From Pseudomonas sp. CFBP13508 (GTDB lineage: Bacteria > Pseudomonadota > Gammaproteobacteria > Pseudomonadales > Pseudomonadaceae), in contig NZ_QFZZ01000006.1 in assembly GCF_005233515.1 (NCBI RefSeq), forward strand, positions 124,001-188,000: a stretch of DNA of 64,000 bases, in the 5' to 3' direction. This document shows positions 39,264-45,265 of the stretch, in pieces. Made by a program: the position numbers and the translations under genes. The notes beneath the pieces were generated by a model. That model was not told the origin of the DNA and did not search any database. It saw only the letters and a list, made by a program, of their open reading frames with translations. Positions within the stretch are counted from its first letter, which is position 1, and the number at the start of each line of letters is the position of its first letter.

Positions 39264-39878
39264 TTAGAGGCTGCATGGGCTCGCCCCTTCTTGCTGAGCA
39301 ACGAGCGCGGCATGCTTCCACGCTCTGCGACTCCACGCGGCGAAGCCGGCCCGATACGCGTAATGCTCACGGGCGAATGAATCGGATGTCTTCGCGCCTG
39401 GTGCGGTGATGTACGTGCCTCGCTGTGTGCAGTACTGCAGACCTTCGGGCACTGGGAACTCTTTTTCGAACTCGGCACGCTCGTTGATCTGCACCTTGTT
39501 GGCGGCAATTTTCGCTGTGCGTTCGGGCGAGCACGAGGGATGCTTATACCCCTCGGCAGGCTGCGCGGGCGAACGATTCTGAGCGTTTAGCGTGGCATTG
39601 GGGGTCGCTGCCTCGCGCAGCTTTTCGTGGGGTATAAGTGCCTCGGTGGAGCTGCTGCAAGGAGCAATAATGCCTGCTGCTGCGCAGCAGAGACTGTTTG
39701 TTTCTAGTGTGTCGACGCTGGTTTCCTTGCGGAGCAAAGCGGTCGTGGTTTGGGTGTCGTGCTGGTCCATTTGCATACCGCTTTCCTCCGAAATTTGAGT
39801 GCGCGTTGGTGCATCAATCGCTGATGGGGCGTTAGCCGGGTTGCGGTGGGTGCTGGATTGGGGACGGATTTCGCTCAT
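39264..39878 (-). CDS. Hypothetical phage protein
   Basis: A 204-residue protein with no recognised domain. The N-terminal two thirds are polar and low in hydrophobic residues. The C-terminal part (FEKEFPVPEGLQYCTQRG … YAYRAGFAAWSRRAWK) resembles a short motif, F-x(n)-P-x-G … AGFxAW, that recurs in phage early-region proteins of unknown function. The ATG overlaps the end of the next upstream gene (ATGA), so it belongs to the leftward operon. Function unknown. Confidence 0.65.
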   Translation of the reverse strand: MSEIRPQSSTHRNPANAPSAIDAPTRTQISEESGMQMDQHDTQTTTALLRKETSVDTLETNSLCCAAAGIIAPCSSSTEALIPHEKLREAATPNATLNAQNRSPAQPAEGYKHPSCSPERTAKIAANKVQINERAEFEKEFPVPEGLQYCTQRGTYITAPGAKTSDSFAREHYAYRAGFAAWSRRAWKHAALVAQQEGASPCSL

Positions 39879-40342
39879 GCGGCGTTCTCCTGCTCGGCCG
39901 GTTCCAGCAGAGCAGCCATGGCTAGCGCCTGGTCACGGAGGACGCTGGTATCGCGTTCCAGCTTTTTGCCGGTGCGAAAGGCGCTGAACGTTTCAGATGC
40001 GATCCGGAGTTTCTCGGCGATTTCCAGTAGGGTCAGTCGTTCCTGTTCGCCAAGTTTTGAGGCAGCCAAGGCGCGCTCATAGTGGGCGTAGAGTTTCTTG
40101 CGTTGGTCGTGCGCCTGATCAAGGGTGTGCTGCAAGTTGCGGATTTCTTCCGCGCTATCAGCGCTCTGGATCGCTTGGCCGTCTCGATACCCAACACAGC
40201 CGCCAACGTCATAGCCTTCGCTGTAACCCTCTGAATGTCCCTCGGCTCGGCCGCTGTTGAAGCCGTGCCGGTAGGCGAGCCAGTAAACGCCGGCGACCAT
40301 GAGGACGATCGCTATCAGCGCGTAGATTTGAACTGCAGTCAT
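39875..40342 (-). CDS. Hypothetical membrane-anchored coiled-coil protein
   Basis: A 155-residue protein with one N-terminal transmembrane helix (IYALIAIVLMVAGVYWLAY, residues about 5-23), a Gly/Tyr-rich stretch containing repeated EGYSEGYD-like units, and a helical coiled-coil-like region (about 62-150). The topology suggests an inner-membrane anchored cytoplasmic or periplasmic helical domain. Its stop overlaps the next gene in the leftward operon. No family recognised. Confidence 0.65.
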   Translation of the reverse strand: MTAVQIYALIAIVLMVAGVYWLAYRHGFNSGRAEGHSEGYSEGYDVGGCVGYRDGQAIQSADSAEEIRNLQHTLDQAHDQRKKLYAHYERALAASKLGEQERLTLLEIAEKLRIASETFSAFRTGKKLERDTSVLRDQALAMAALLEPAEQENAA

Positions 40343-40399
40343 GTGGTGTGCTCCTGGTGAAGTCTTCGGCTGGTGGTGGCAGCCGTTCGGTTTTGGGTG

Positions 40400-40717
40400 T
40401 TACTCGTTGGCGTCGTCCTGCTGCCGCTGCATGTCTTCGTCGGCCTTGTAGGCGCGGATGTCGATCAGGGAAGCGACGTGCCGGATGTGTGCGTACTTCG
40501 GTGCCTTGCGGCTGGTGTCCAGCGTGGTGATGGGGAGCTGGATGCGGCCGCTGCTGATCTCGGCCACGAACGATTGCTCGTTGAGGTTGCGGAAGTACTG
40601 CTCGCGCACTTTGTCGAGCGGGATCAGGACGTCGCCGAAAATGCGGTAAAGCAATTCGACCGTGGCTGATTCCGGCGCCGGGTGCAGGCGCAGCGGGTTT
40701 TGTGCTGTGTTACTCAT
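40400..40717 (-). CDS. PrtN-like pyocin-activator family protein
   Basis: A 105-residue protein. The core (LLYRIFGDVLIPLDKVREQY … GRIQLPITTLDTSRKAPKYAHIRHVASLIDIR) matches the PrtN pattern: IPLD, a basic/aromatic helix, then a 'G-I-LP' turn and an 'HL-DLA-YID' helix. PrtN activates pyocin genes in P. aeruginosa after RecA removes PrtR. The ATG at 40717 overlaps the end of the upstream small gene by 8 bases; GGAGG lies about 13 bases upstream. An alternative start at 40768 would add 17 residues. In this phage it may activate late genes or be a remnant of tailocin-type control. Confidence 0.75.
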   Translation of the reverse strand: MSNTAQNPLRLHPAPESATVELLYRIFGDVLIPLDKVREQYFRNLNEQSFVAEISSGRIQLPITTLDTSRKAPKYAHIRHVASLIDIRAYKADEDMQRQQDDANE

Positions 40718-40889
40718 GGCTTTGTTGGGCCTCCTTGCGTTGTTTTTTGGCCGGGTGGTTCCAGGCATTCAGGCAATGCGTTCTGGTCAGCTCGCGCAGA
40801 TGTTCGGGCACTTCAAGGAGCGCGGCGTTGCGCTCCTCTCGTGTCCGCATAGCGATGATCTGGCGGGCGTATTCCCTAGGCCACGTCAC
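40710..40889 (-). CDS. Small conserved-type phage protein (59 aa, GTG start)
   Basis: The GTG at 40889 opens a 59-residue frame beginning MTWPREYARQIIAMRTREER and ending in KKQRKEAQQSHE, with stop at 40710-40712. It overlaps the upstream KilA-C gene by 14 bases and the PrtN-like gene by 8 bases, the usual coupled layout. The pattern 'ARQIIA-RxxR-ALExVPEHLRELV' recurs in small Pseudomonas phage proteins (DUF7696-like). Function unknown. It was found by reading the overlaps rather than by length. Confidence 0.65.
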   Translation of the reverse strand: MTWPREYARQIIAMRTREERNAALLEVPEHLRELTRTHCLNAWNHPAKKQRKEAQQSHE

Positions 40890-41160
40890 GGCTGTCTGCC
40901 GGGATTGCAGGCAGATCGATACCCAACTGTTCCGCTAGCCAGCGGATGCCAGGTTGTTTCACCTTGGTCGACTGGCTGTACTGCATGCCGAGCTGATCGT
41001 GGTACCACTGGCCGTCCTTGATTCGCAGGAAGTCGCGATCACGGTTGGGATAGACCGGTAGGTTCCGCTCGTTGAGCAGACCTTTTTCACGCATACGTGC
41101 GATGAGCTTCGGCCGAGTCAGGCCGAGGTGGGTTGCGGCTTGGGCGAGAGTGCGTTCCAT
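40876..41160 (-). CDS. KilA-C domain antirepressor-like protein
   Basis: A 94-residue protein from the ATG at 41160, starting MERTLAQAATHLGLTRPKLI, then ARMREKGLLNERNLPVYPNR and a C-terminal WLAEQLG. This is the compact winged DNA-binding KilA-C fold of phage antirepressors, without the N-terminal AntA/KilA-N half. GAGGGG just upstream acts as ribosome binding site. A longer reading to 41250 adds a non-conserved tail. It belongs to the leftward operon with the PrtN-like gene. Confidence 0.75.
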   Translation of the reverse strand: MERTLAQAATHLGLTRPKLIARMREKGLLNERNLPVYPNRDRDFLRIKDGQWYHDQLGMQYSQSTKVKQPGIRWLAEQLGIDLPAIPADSRDVA

Positions 41161-41170
41161 GGTGTGCCCC

Positions 41171-41761
41171 TCATGCCGCGTGCGCAGCTGGTGTTGCCGC
41201 TGCAGCAAGGTGGTTGATGGACTCGCTGACTTTTCCGTAGATCTCGTCATCGCTGCCGTACACGGTGAAGCAACGGGTGTGCGGGCTTTTGTTACCGATG
41301 CTCAGGATGGTGGTGACACCTGATCGAGAATGAGTGCGATGAAGCGCGACGATTAGCGGGTAGTCGAAACCCATATCGAGGTTCAGCACGCCGCCGGTGC
41401 GCACCAGCTCAAACACTCGCTGCTTGTCCGAGATTTCAAAGCGGCCATATTCGCGGCTGGCGTGGGGACGGTGCAGCAGATCGCTGGTATTGCTCGCATC
41501 GAACGGGCCGTTGGCGATCTCTTCGATGAAGTCGGCCAGCTTGAGATGCATCTTCTTTTCGTTCGGCAGGGTCAGCGTGTGGCGCTCGCTGCCCAGCTCC
41601 ACGACGAAGGTGCTTTCCGAGATGCCACGTTCAACCTTGAGGCGAAACGCCAGGCACTCGCGCTTGGGCGCGGTTCGGAGGACATGGTTGAAGGTCTCAG
41701 TCAAGTTGACCTGAGCATTGAGCAATTGCAGGGTGCGGTTGTCGATTTTGTACTTGATCAT
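41171..41761 (-). CDS. Hypothetical phage protein
   Basis: A 196-residue protein starting MIKYKIDNRTLQLLNAQVNL. It is largely beta-rich with alternating polar/hydrophobic residues (for example STFVVELGSERHTLTLPNEKK), has no transmembrane helix and ends in an Ala-rich tail. It is second in the leftward operon and overlaps the 58-residue gene upstream by 4 bases. No family recognised. Confidence 0.65.
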   Translation of the reverse strand: MIKYKIDNRTLQLLNAQVNLTETFNHVLRTAPKRECLAFRLKVERGISESTFVVELGSERHTLTLPNEKKMHLKLADFIEEIANGPFDASNTSDLLHRPHASREYGRFEISDKQRVFELVRTGGVLNLDMGFDYPLIVALHRTHSRSGVTTILSIGNKSPHTRCFTVYGSDDEIYGKVSESINHLAAAATPAAHAA

Positions 41762-41934
41762 GCTGCATGCCCTCCGCCGTTCGGATTGACTGGGGCAGGA
41801 GTGATGCGTGCTGTCAGCTTCGGTTTGCTGATGGCGAACGCGCAGCCGTACTTGCGGGCTAGGCGCCGGATCTCAAAAATTTGGAAGGGGTTGGCAGCGG
41901 CCGGGTGGACGTGCAGGGTTGCTGTGGTGTGCAT
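41758..41934 (-). CDS. Small hypothetical phage protein (58 aa)
   Basis: A frame from the ATG at 41934 to the TGA at 41758-41760, beginning MHTTATLHVHPAAANPFQIF and continuing EIRRLARKYGCAFAISKPKL. It overlaps the next gene by ATGA. GAGG lies about 8 bases upstream. It would be the first gene of the leftward operon, directly after the operator region. Function unknown. Confidence 0.5.
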   Translation of the reverse strand: MHTTATLHVHPAAANPFQIFEIRRLARKYGCAFAISKPKLTARITPAPVNPNGGGHAA

Positions 41935-41969
41935 GGTGTTGCCTCGCTCTGTGGTGGAAGAGTGAAGCT

Positions 41970-42013
41970 AATATCAACCAATAATTGATATTGGTCAACA
42001 ACCTTTGGTTGAC
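41970..42013. promoter_or_regulatory. Operator cluster at the head of the leftward operon
   Basis: Two inverted repeats are visible: AATATCAA (41970-41977) with TTGATATT (41985-41992), and GTCAAC (41994-41999) with GTTGAC (42008-42013). A third, ACCAAT (41977-41982)/ATTGGT (41990-41995), overlaps them. The half-site (T)ATCAACC is shared with the repressor-Cro intergenic operators, so the phage repressor and/or Cro probably bind here between the leftward operon and the rightward DUF2806 gene. Confidence 0.7.
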
Positions 42014-42098
42014 TGTTGAGATTTTGCTTTGCGCGTTCTAGATTGACATGGCGACCGCATTCTTCGTTTCCACTCCCAACCTATCTAGGGCTAACAAA

Positions 42099-43103
42099 AT
42101 GACGTTACCAGGTGAGAAGCTCATTATCCGAATATGGGAATCAGTCGCGGATAAAGGCATAGGTAGTATTTTCAGACCAGCTCAGATTAGGCGTGAAGGT
42201 TTGGCAAATATTGAAGTTCGTCGTGCTGAGCAGTTAGCGTTAGCTCAAATGGAACGTGAAATTCAAGAAATTCGCAATGGCACCAGAGAGCTATCGGATT
42301 TTTCTTTGAAGCTTCCCTTTGCTGATGAAAGAAGAGTCAAGAGTAATCTTCGCGTGGAGCCAGTTATCAATACTGCCACTTTGATTGAAAAAGTTAGTTT
42401 GCAGGGGATGGCTGATAGTCTTCAAAAAGAGGTCAATATTACAAAGGCTTTGATCTATGCTGAGGAATCAGTAATGCAGGATGATGCGGAGCCAAGTGAC
42501 GAAAAAGTTGAAGACGACTGGATTTATCGCTGGAAAGACTGTGCTAGCCAAATTTCATCAGATGACATGCAGAGGCTCTGGGGGCGGTTGCTCGCGGGAG
42601 AGGTTAAACAACCCGGAGCTTATTCTCTGCGTTGTCTGGAATTCGTGCGAAATTTATCCCAGAGGGAGGCAAAACTTATAGAGAGAGTGTTAAGGCTCGA
42701 TTTGGATGGGGCTATTTGGTCAGGTTTTGAAGTTGAGGACGGCGCGCTGCGCTATGCAGAATACTTAGAGCTGGAAAGCTTGGGAATTTTGACTGGTGTT
42801 ACGGGAAATATTTCTAATAATATTACTACTCATGAGCCTGGTGTTAAGTGGATTCGGTTCTTGCGATCTCATAAAAAAGGATTGTTGATCACGCATAGCG
42901 ATCTCAATGCTACGTTAAAAATCAAGGGATATGCAGTCTCCGCACTCGGCTTGCAAATGAAGAGTCTGGCGGAGCTTGAATGTGATGAGAAATATTTGAG
43001 AAAATTAGGCGAGTTCGTGAAGGAACAAGGTTTTTCAGTTGAAATTGTTGATTATTTGCTAAAGGATGGCTACTACATGTTCGGCAATGCAATAGAGTTG
43101 TAG
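42099..43103 (+). CDS. DUF2806-family protein in the immunity region
   Basis: A 334-residue protein from the ATG at 42099 (TAGGG upstream). Its central domain (about 140-190) has DDWIYRWKDCASQISSDDMQ followed by RLWGRLLAGEVKQPGAYSL, the DUF2806 core. No transmembrane segment. The N-terminal third is helical and charged. The gene is AT-rich compared with the adjacent phage genes and lies tail to tail with the repressor gene (17-base gap), the place where lysogen-expressed cargo is common. The biochemical function of DUF2806 is not known to me; superinfection exclusion or defence is inferred from location only. Confidence 0.75.
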   Translation: MTLPGEKLIIRIWESVADKGIGSIFRPAQIRREGLANIEVRRAEQLALAQMEREIQEIRNGTRELSDFSLKLPFADERRVKSNLRVEPVINTATLIEKVSLQGMADSLQKEVNITKALIYAEESVMQDDAEPSDEKVEDDWIYRWKDCASQISSDDMQRLWGRLLAGEVKQPGAYSLRCLEFVRNLSQREAKLIERVLRLDLDGAIWSGFEVEDGALRYAEYLELESLGILTGVTGNISNNITTHEPGVKWIRFLRSHKKGLLITHSDLNATLKIKGYAVSALGLQMKSLAELECDEKYLRKLGEFVKEQGFSVEIVDYLLKDGYYMFGNAIEL

Positions 43104-43120
43104 CTGTGAGGCGTTATCGT

Positions 43121-43852
43121 TTATTCAGGGATGAAGGAGCCCACTACTTTTCCACAGATATGAGTCTCCTCCGTAATATCGATGATTGGATATTGCGGAT
43201 TTATTGGCCTCAAATATTGTCTTCCGGCATCTTCAACGAGAATTTTGAAAGTCGCTTCATTTGTTCTTGGGACTCTAGCAATTACACGATCTCCAGTTTT
43301 TGCTTCGGCTTCTGGGTCAACAAAAATGATACAGCCCGTTGGATAACTGCGCCCAGGACCAGGGTTGGTCATTGAGTCGCCAAGCACTTTAAGTGCATAC
43401 CCATTGTTACTAATTGGGACGGGGCAAGAAAGCCAAGAGTCAGCATCATAGGAATCAAAGTTCGAAACAGTTTCACACCAAGCACCAGCCTGAACCCACG
43501 AGATCAACGGTACTTTACCAAATCGCTCATTGATTTCTCTTACATTGGTTCCGTCACTAACTCCGAATTGTCGAACATTGCTTTCGCCTGCCTGTTCTTT
43601 TGGCAGCACACCGTATTCAAGCCACTCCCTCCGTACCCTCAACCACGAGCATAGGGCTGACATGCTGTCTGCTTCAGCAATGGCTTCGCCGTTCAGCCAT
43701 TTACTAATGGCTTGCGTGGTTTTATCCACCCCTGCACTTTTCAGTTGACGATGAATATCCACTCCACGACCACGAGCGCGTACGCCGGCATCGTCGAGAG
43801 CTTCGTGTAGGCGCTCGCTGAAAGCTGCGCGAAGGGAATTTTTATCAACCAT
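43121..43852 (-). CDS. cI: LexA/CI-type phage repressor (S24 peptidase, PrtR-like)
   Basis: The 243-residue protein has an N-terminal helix-turn-helix (about 12-82, KTTQAISKWLNGEAIAEADS) and a C-terminal S24 self-cleavage domain. The scissile Ala-Gly is visible in SWVQAGAW (122-123), the serine in LGDSMTNPG (Ser160) and the lysine in TFKIL (Lys203). It should keep lysogeny and be inactivated by RecA after DNA damage. It is divergent from the Cro-like gene across a 79-base operator region. PrtR of P. aeruginosa has the same architecture, matching the PrtN-like gene of this phage. Confidence 0.93.
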   Translation of the reverse strand: MVDKNSLRAAFSERLHEALDDAGVRARGRGVDIHRQLKSAGVDKTTQAISKWLNGEAIAEADSMSALCSWLRVRREWLEYGVLPKEQAGESNVRQFGVSDGTNVREINERFGKVPLISWVQAGAWCETVSNFDSYDADSWLSCPVPISNNGYALKVLGDSMTNPGPGRSYPTGCIIFVDPEAEAKTGDRVIARVPRTNEATFKILVEDAGRQYLRPINPQYPIIDITEETHICGKVVGSFIPE

Positions 43853-43887
43853 GAGTTGAGAGTCTCATAAAGGTTGCGCAATAGTCA

Positions 43888-43917
43888 GTTGATCTATAAC
43901 ATCAACCGCAAGTTGAT
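43888..43917. promoter_or_regulatory. Repressor operators between cI and cro
   Basis: Three half-sites are evenly placed: GTTGAT (43888-43893), ATCAAC (43901-43906) and GTTGAT (43912-43917). They form two overlapping dyads with spacers of 7 and 5 bases. The half-site matches the operators at 41970-42013. They cover the divergent promoters of the repressor and the cro-like gene. Confidence 0.75.
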
Positions 43918-43931
43918 AAATGGAGGTTGTC

Positions 43932-44192
43932 ATGTTGGACCCCGCAGATTTTCCGAGCGCAATTGCGTTTGCGTTTGAAGCCGTAGGCGGCATCGGGGCC
44001 GCTGCGAAGGTATGCAATAGAAGCTACCAGGCACTGAACAAATGGCGTCAGGCTGCATGCCTGCCGCGAACGGATTACACAGGTGAAACCAAATACGCCG
44101 AGCTGTTAGCGACTGCTGCGAAGCAAAAAGGCAACGCATTCCAAGCGGCTTGGCTGTTGAACGCTTCGGCTCCACAAAAAGCTGCAGCGTAG
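43932..44192 (+). CDS. Cro-like regulator
   Basis: An 86-residue protein from the ATG at 43932 (GGAGG at 43922-43926). The segment AIAFAFEAVGGIGAAAKVCN followed by RSYQALNKWRQAACLPR is a helix-turn-helix of the Cro/YdaS type with the recognition helix around RSYQALNKW. It is the first rightward early gene, divergent from the S24 repressor, so it should oppose the repressor at the shared operators. A start 12 bases upstream overlaps the Shine-Dalgarno and is disfavoured. Confidence 0.8.
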   Translation: MLDPADFPSAIAFAFEAVGGIGAAAKVCNRSYQALNKWRQAACLPRTDYTGETKYAELLATAAKQKGNAFQAAWLLNASAPQKAAA

Positions 44193-44196
44193 TCAG

Positions 44197-44220
44197 AAAA
44201 AAGGCGACCCAAAGGTCGCC
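44197..44220 (-). terminator. Minus-strand intrinsic terminator after cro
   Basis: GGCGACC (44203-44209) and GGTCGCC (44214-44220) form a perfect 7-bp stem with a CAAA loop. On the minus strand the stem is followed directly by TTTTTT (the A-run at 44197-44202). On the plus strand there is no T-run. It therefore terminates leftward transcripts arriving from 44221 and above, although no minus-strand gene is evident there. Confidence 0.7.
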
Positions 44221-44259
44221 CAGTTCCTCCCGGCATGCGCCACCACAGCGCTGTCGGGT

Positions 44260-44417
44260 CGCGATAAAGAAAGGCGGGCACACCACATGCAACCACCTCT
44301 CTTTATCGCGCTTTTCCAAGGCTCGGAAGCCTTGGTGTTGCTGCCTCTTCCACCACAGATTTGGCAGCTGTTGCGCCAGGGGTGAGCAACGGATTGCTCG
44401 CCCCGGCACGGTGCCGG
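44260..44417. ncRNA. Hairpin-rich noncoding block, candidate regulatory RNA
   Basis: The 331 bases between cro and the CII-like gene hold no convincing gene but a train of stems: CGCGATAAAGA (44260-44270) with TCTTTATCGCG (44300-44310); CCAAGGCT-CGGA-AGCCTTGG (44316-44335); GCTGCC/GGCAGC (44340-44345, 44363-44368); an 11-bp stem with loop CGGA (44379-44404, one G-U); and CCGGCA/TGCCGG (44403-44417, competing with the previous). Two loops read CGGA. Candidates are a C4-type antisense RNA, a put-like antitermination element or an Rsm-binding leader. Strand is undecided. Confidence 0.45.
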
Positions 44418-44523
44418 TGTCGATCCCGAAGATCTAGCCGGCGTTTGGGCCCTTTCAAGCCACGCGGCAAATGTATCACCACTGCATGTCGCGCGGCACT
44501 GGCAACTTACAAGGATTAATGCC

Positions 44524-45042
44524 ATGAGCCGTATCGCTCTGAGTTCTGTTGAGCGGGCGCAGCGGGAAGTTTTGCCGCTCGATCTCGCGCTTTACCATGC
44601 CGCACGGGACTACCCCGGTGGCGCCGCAGCCATCGCCGCCACCACCGGCCGGAATGCGACCACGCTGCAGCACAAGCTGTCCCCAACCCACCCCAGCCAC
44701 ACGGTGAACATTCAAGAGTTCGGCGAGATTCTGGAGCTGACCAAGGATCGCCGCATTCTGGATGCAGTGCATGCCTTGGTCGGTGATACGACTTGGCAGG
44801 AACTGGCTGAGGCGTACACCAATGACATGCCCGAGACGTTGACCATCGGGATTGCCGAGTACTTCCGGAAGGTCGCCGATCTGGCGGATATCTGGGCCAA
44901 GAGCATTGGCGACGGGGTGGTTTCCGATGAGGAACTGGCCGCGATTCGCCTGCAGGTGTTTCGAGGCATTCAAGGACTGCTGGGGCTGTTCAACCGCGCC
45001 ACCTACGTCAATCAGACGACGCGGGGTACTGACCGTGGTTGA
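44524..45042 (+). CDS. CII-like phage regulatory protein (Phage_CP76 family)
   Basis: A 172-residue protein. The N-terminal half (LPLDLALYHAARDYPGGAAA, then IAATTGRNATTLQHKLSPTH) is the CP76/YmfL-type helix-turn-helix, and the rest (YFRKVADLADIWAKSIGDGV) is helical. Such proteins take the place of CII in many Pseudomonas and enterobacterial phages and act in early gene control. Its last bases overlap the TraR-type gene by 8. Confidence 0.85.
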   Translation: MSRIALSSVERAQREVLPLDLALYHAARDYPGGAAAIAATTGRNATTLQHKLSPTHPSHTVNIQEFGEILELTKDRRILDAVHALVGDTTWQELAEAYTNDMPETLTIGIAEYFRKVADLADIWAKSIGDGVVSDEELAAIRLQVFRGIQGLLGLFNRATYVNQTTRGTDRG

Positions 45043-45265
45043 TATCGTCGACTTTGCTAATGACTTGGTGCAAGAGCGCATCGATCAGGCGCTCGCTGCA
45101 CGTCTCCTCGCCGCCAAGCCCACTTTGGCGGCGCATTCGTTTCTGTTCTGTGAAACCTGTGATGGCCCCATCCCCGAGGCTCGCCGTCTGGCGCAGCCCG
45201 GTTGTACTCAGTGCGTGGATTGCCTTTCCCTCGCAGAATTGAAAGGGGCGCGCCATGCTCGATGA
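45035..45265 (+). CDS. TraR/DksA-type C4 zinc finger protein
   Basis: A 76-residue protein from the GTG at 45035: an N-terminal helix (VDFANDLVQERIDQALAARL) then the finger CETCDGPIPEARRLAQPGC-x2-C-x2-C. This is the short TraR/YbiI form of DksA found in phages, which binds the RNA polymerase secondary channel without ppGpp. It overlaps the CII-like gene (8 bases) and the primase (11 bases). Confidence 0.85.
   Translation: MVDIVDFANDLVQERIDQALAARLLAAKPTLAAHSFLFCETCDGPIPEARRLAQPGCTQCVDCLSLAELKGARHAR

Noticed and set aside
44150-44437. Frames on both strands between cro and the CII-like gene
   Set aside because: No ribosome sites, Cys/Arg-rich products without patterns, and the segment is explained by RNA stems.
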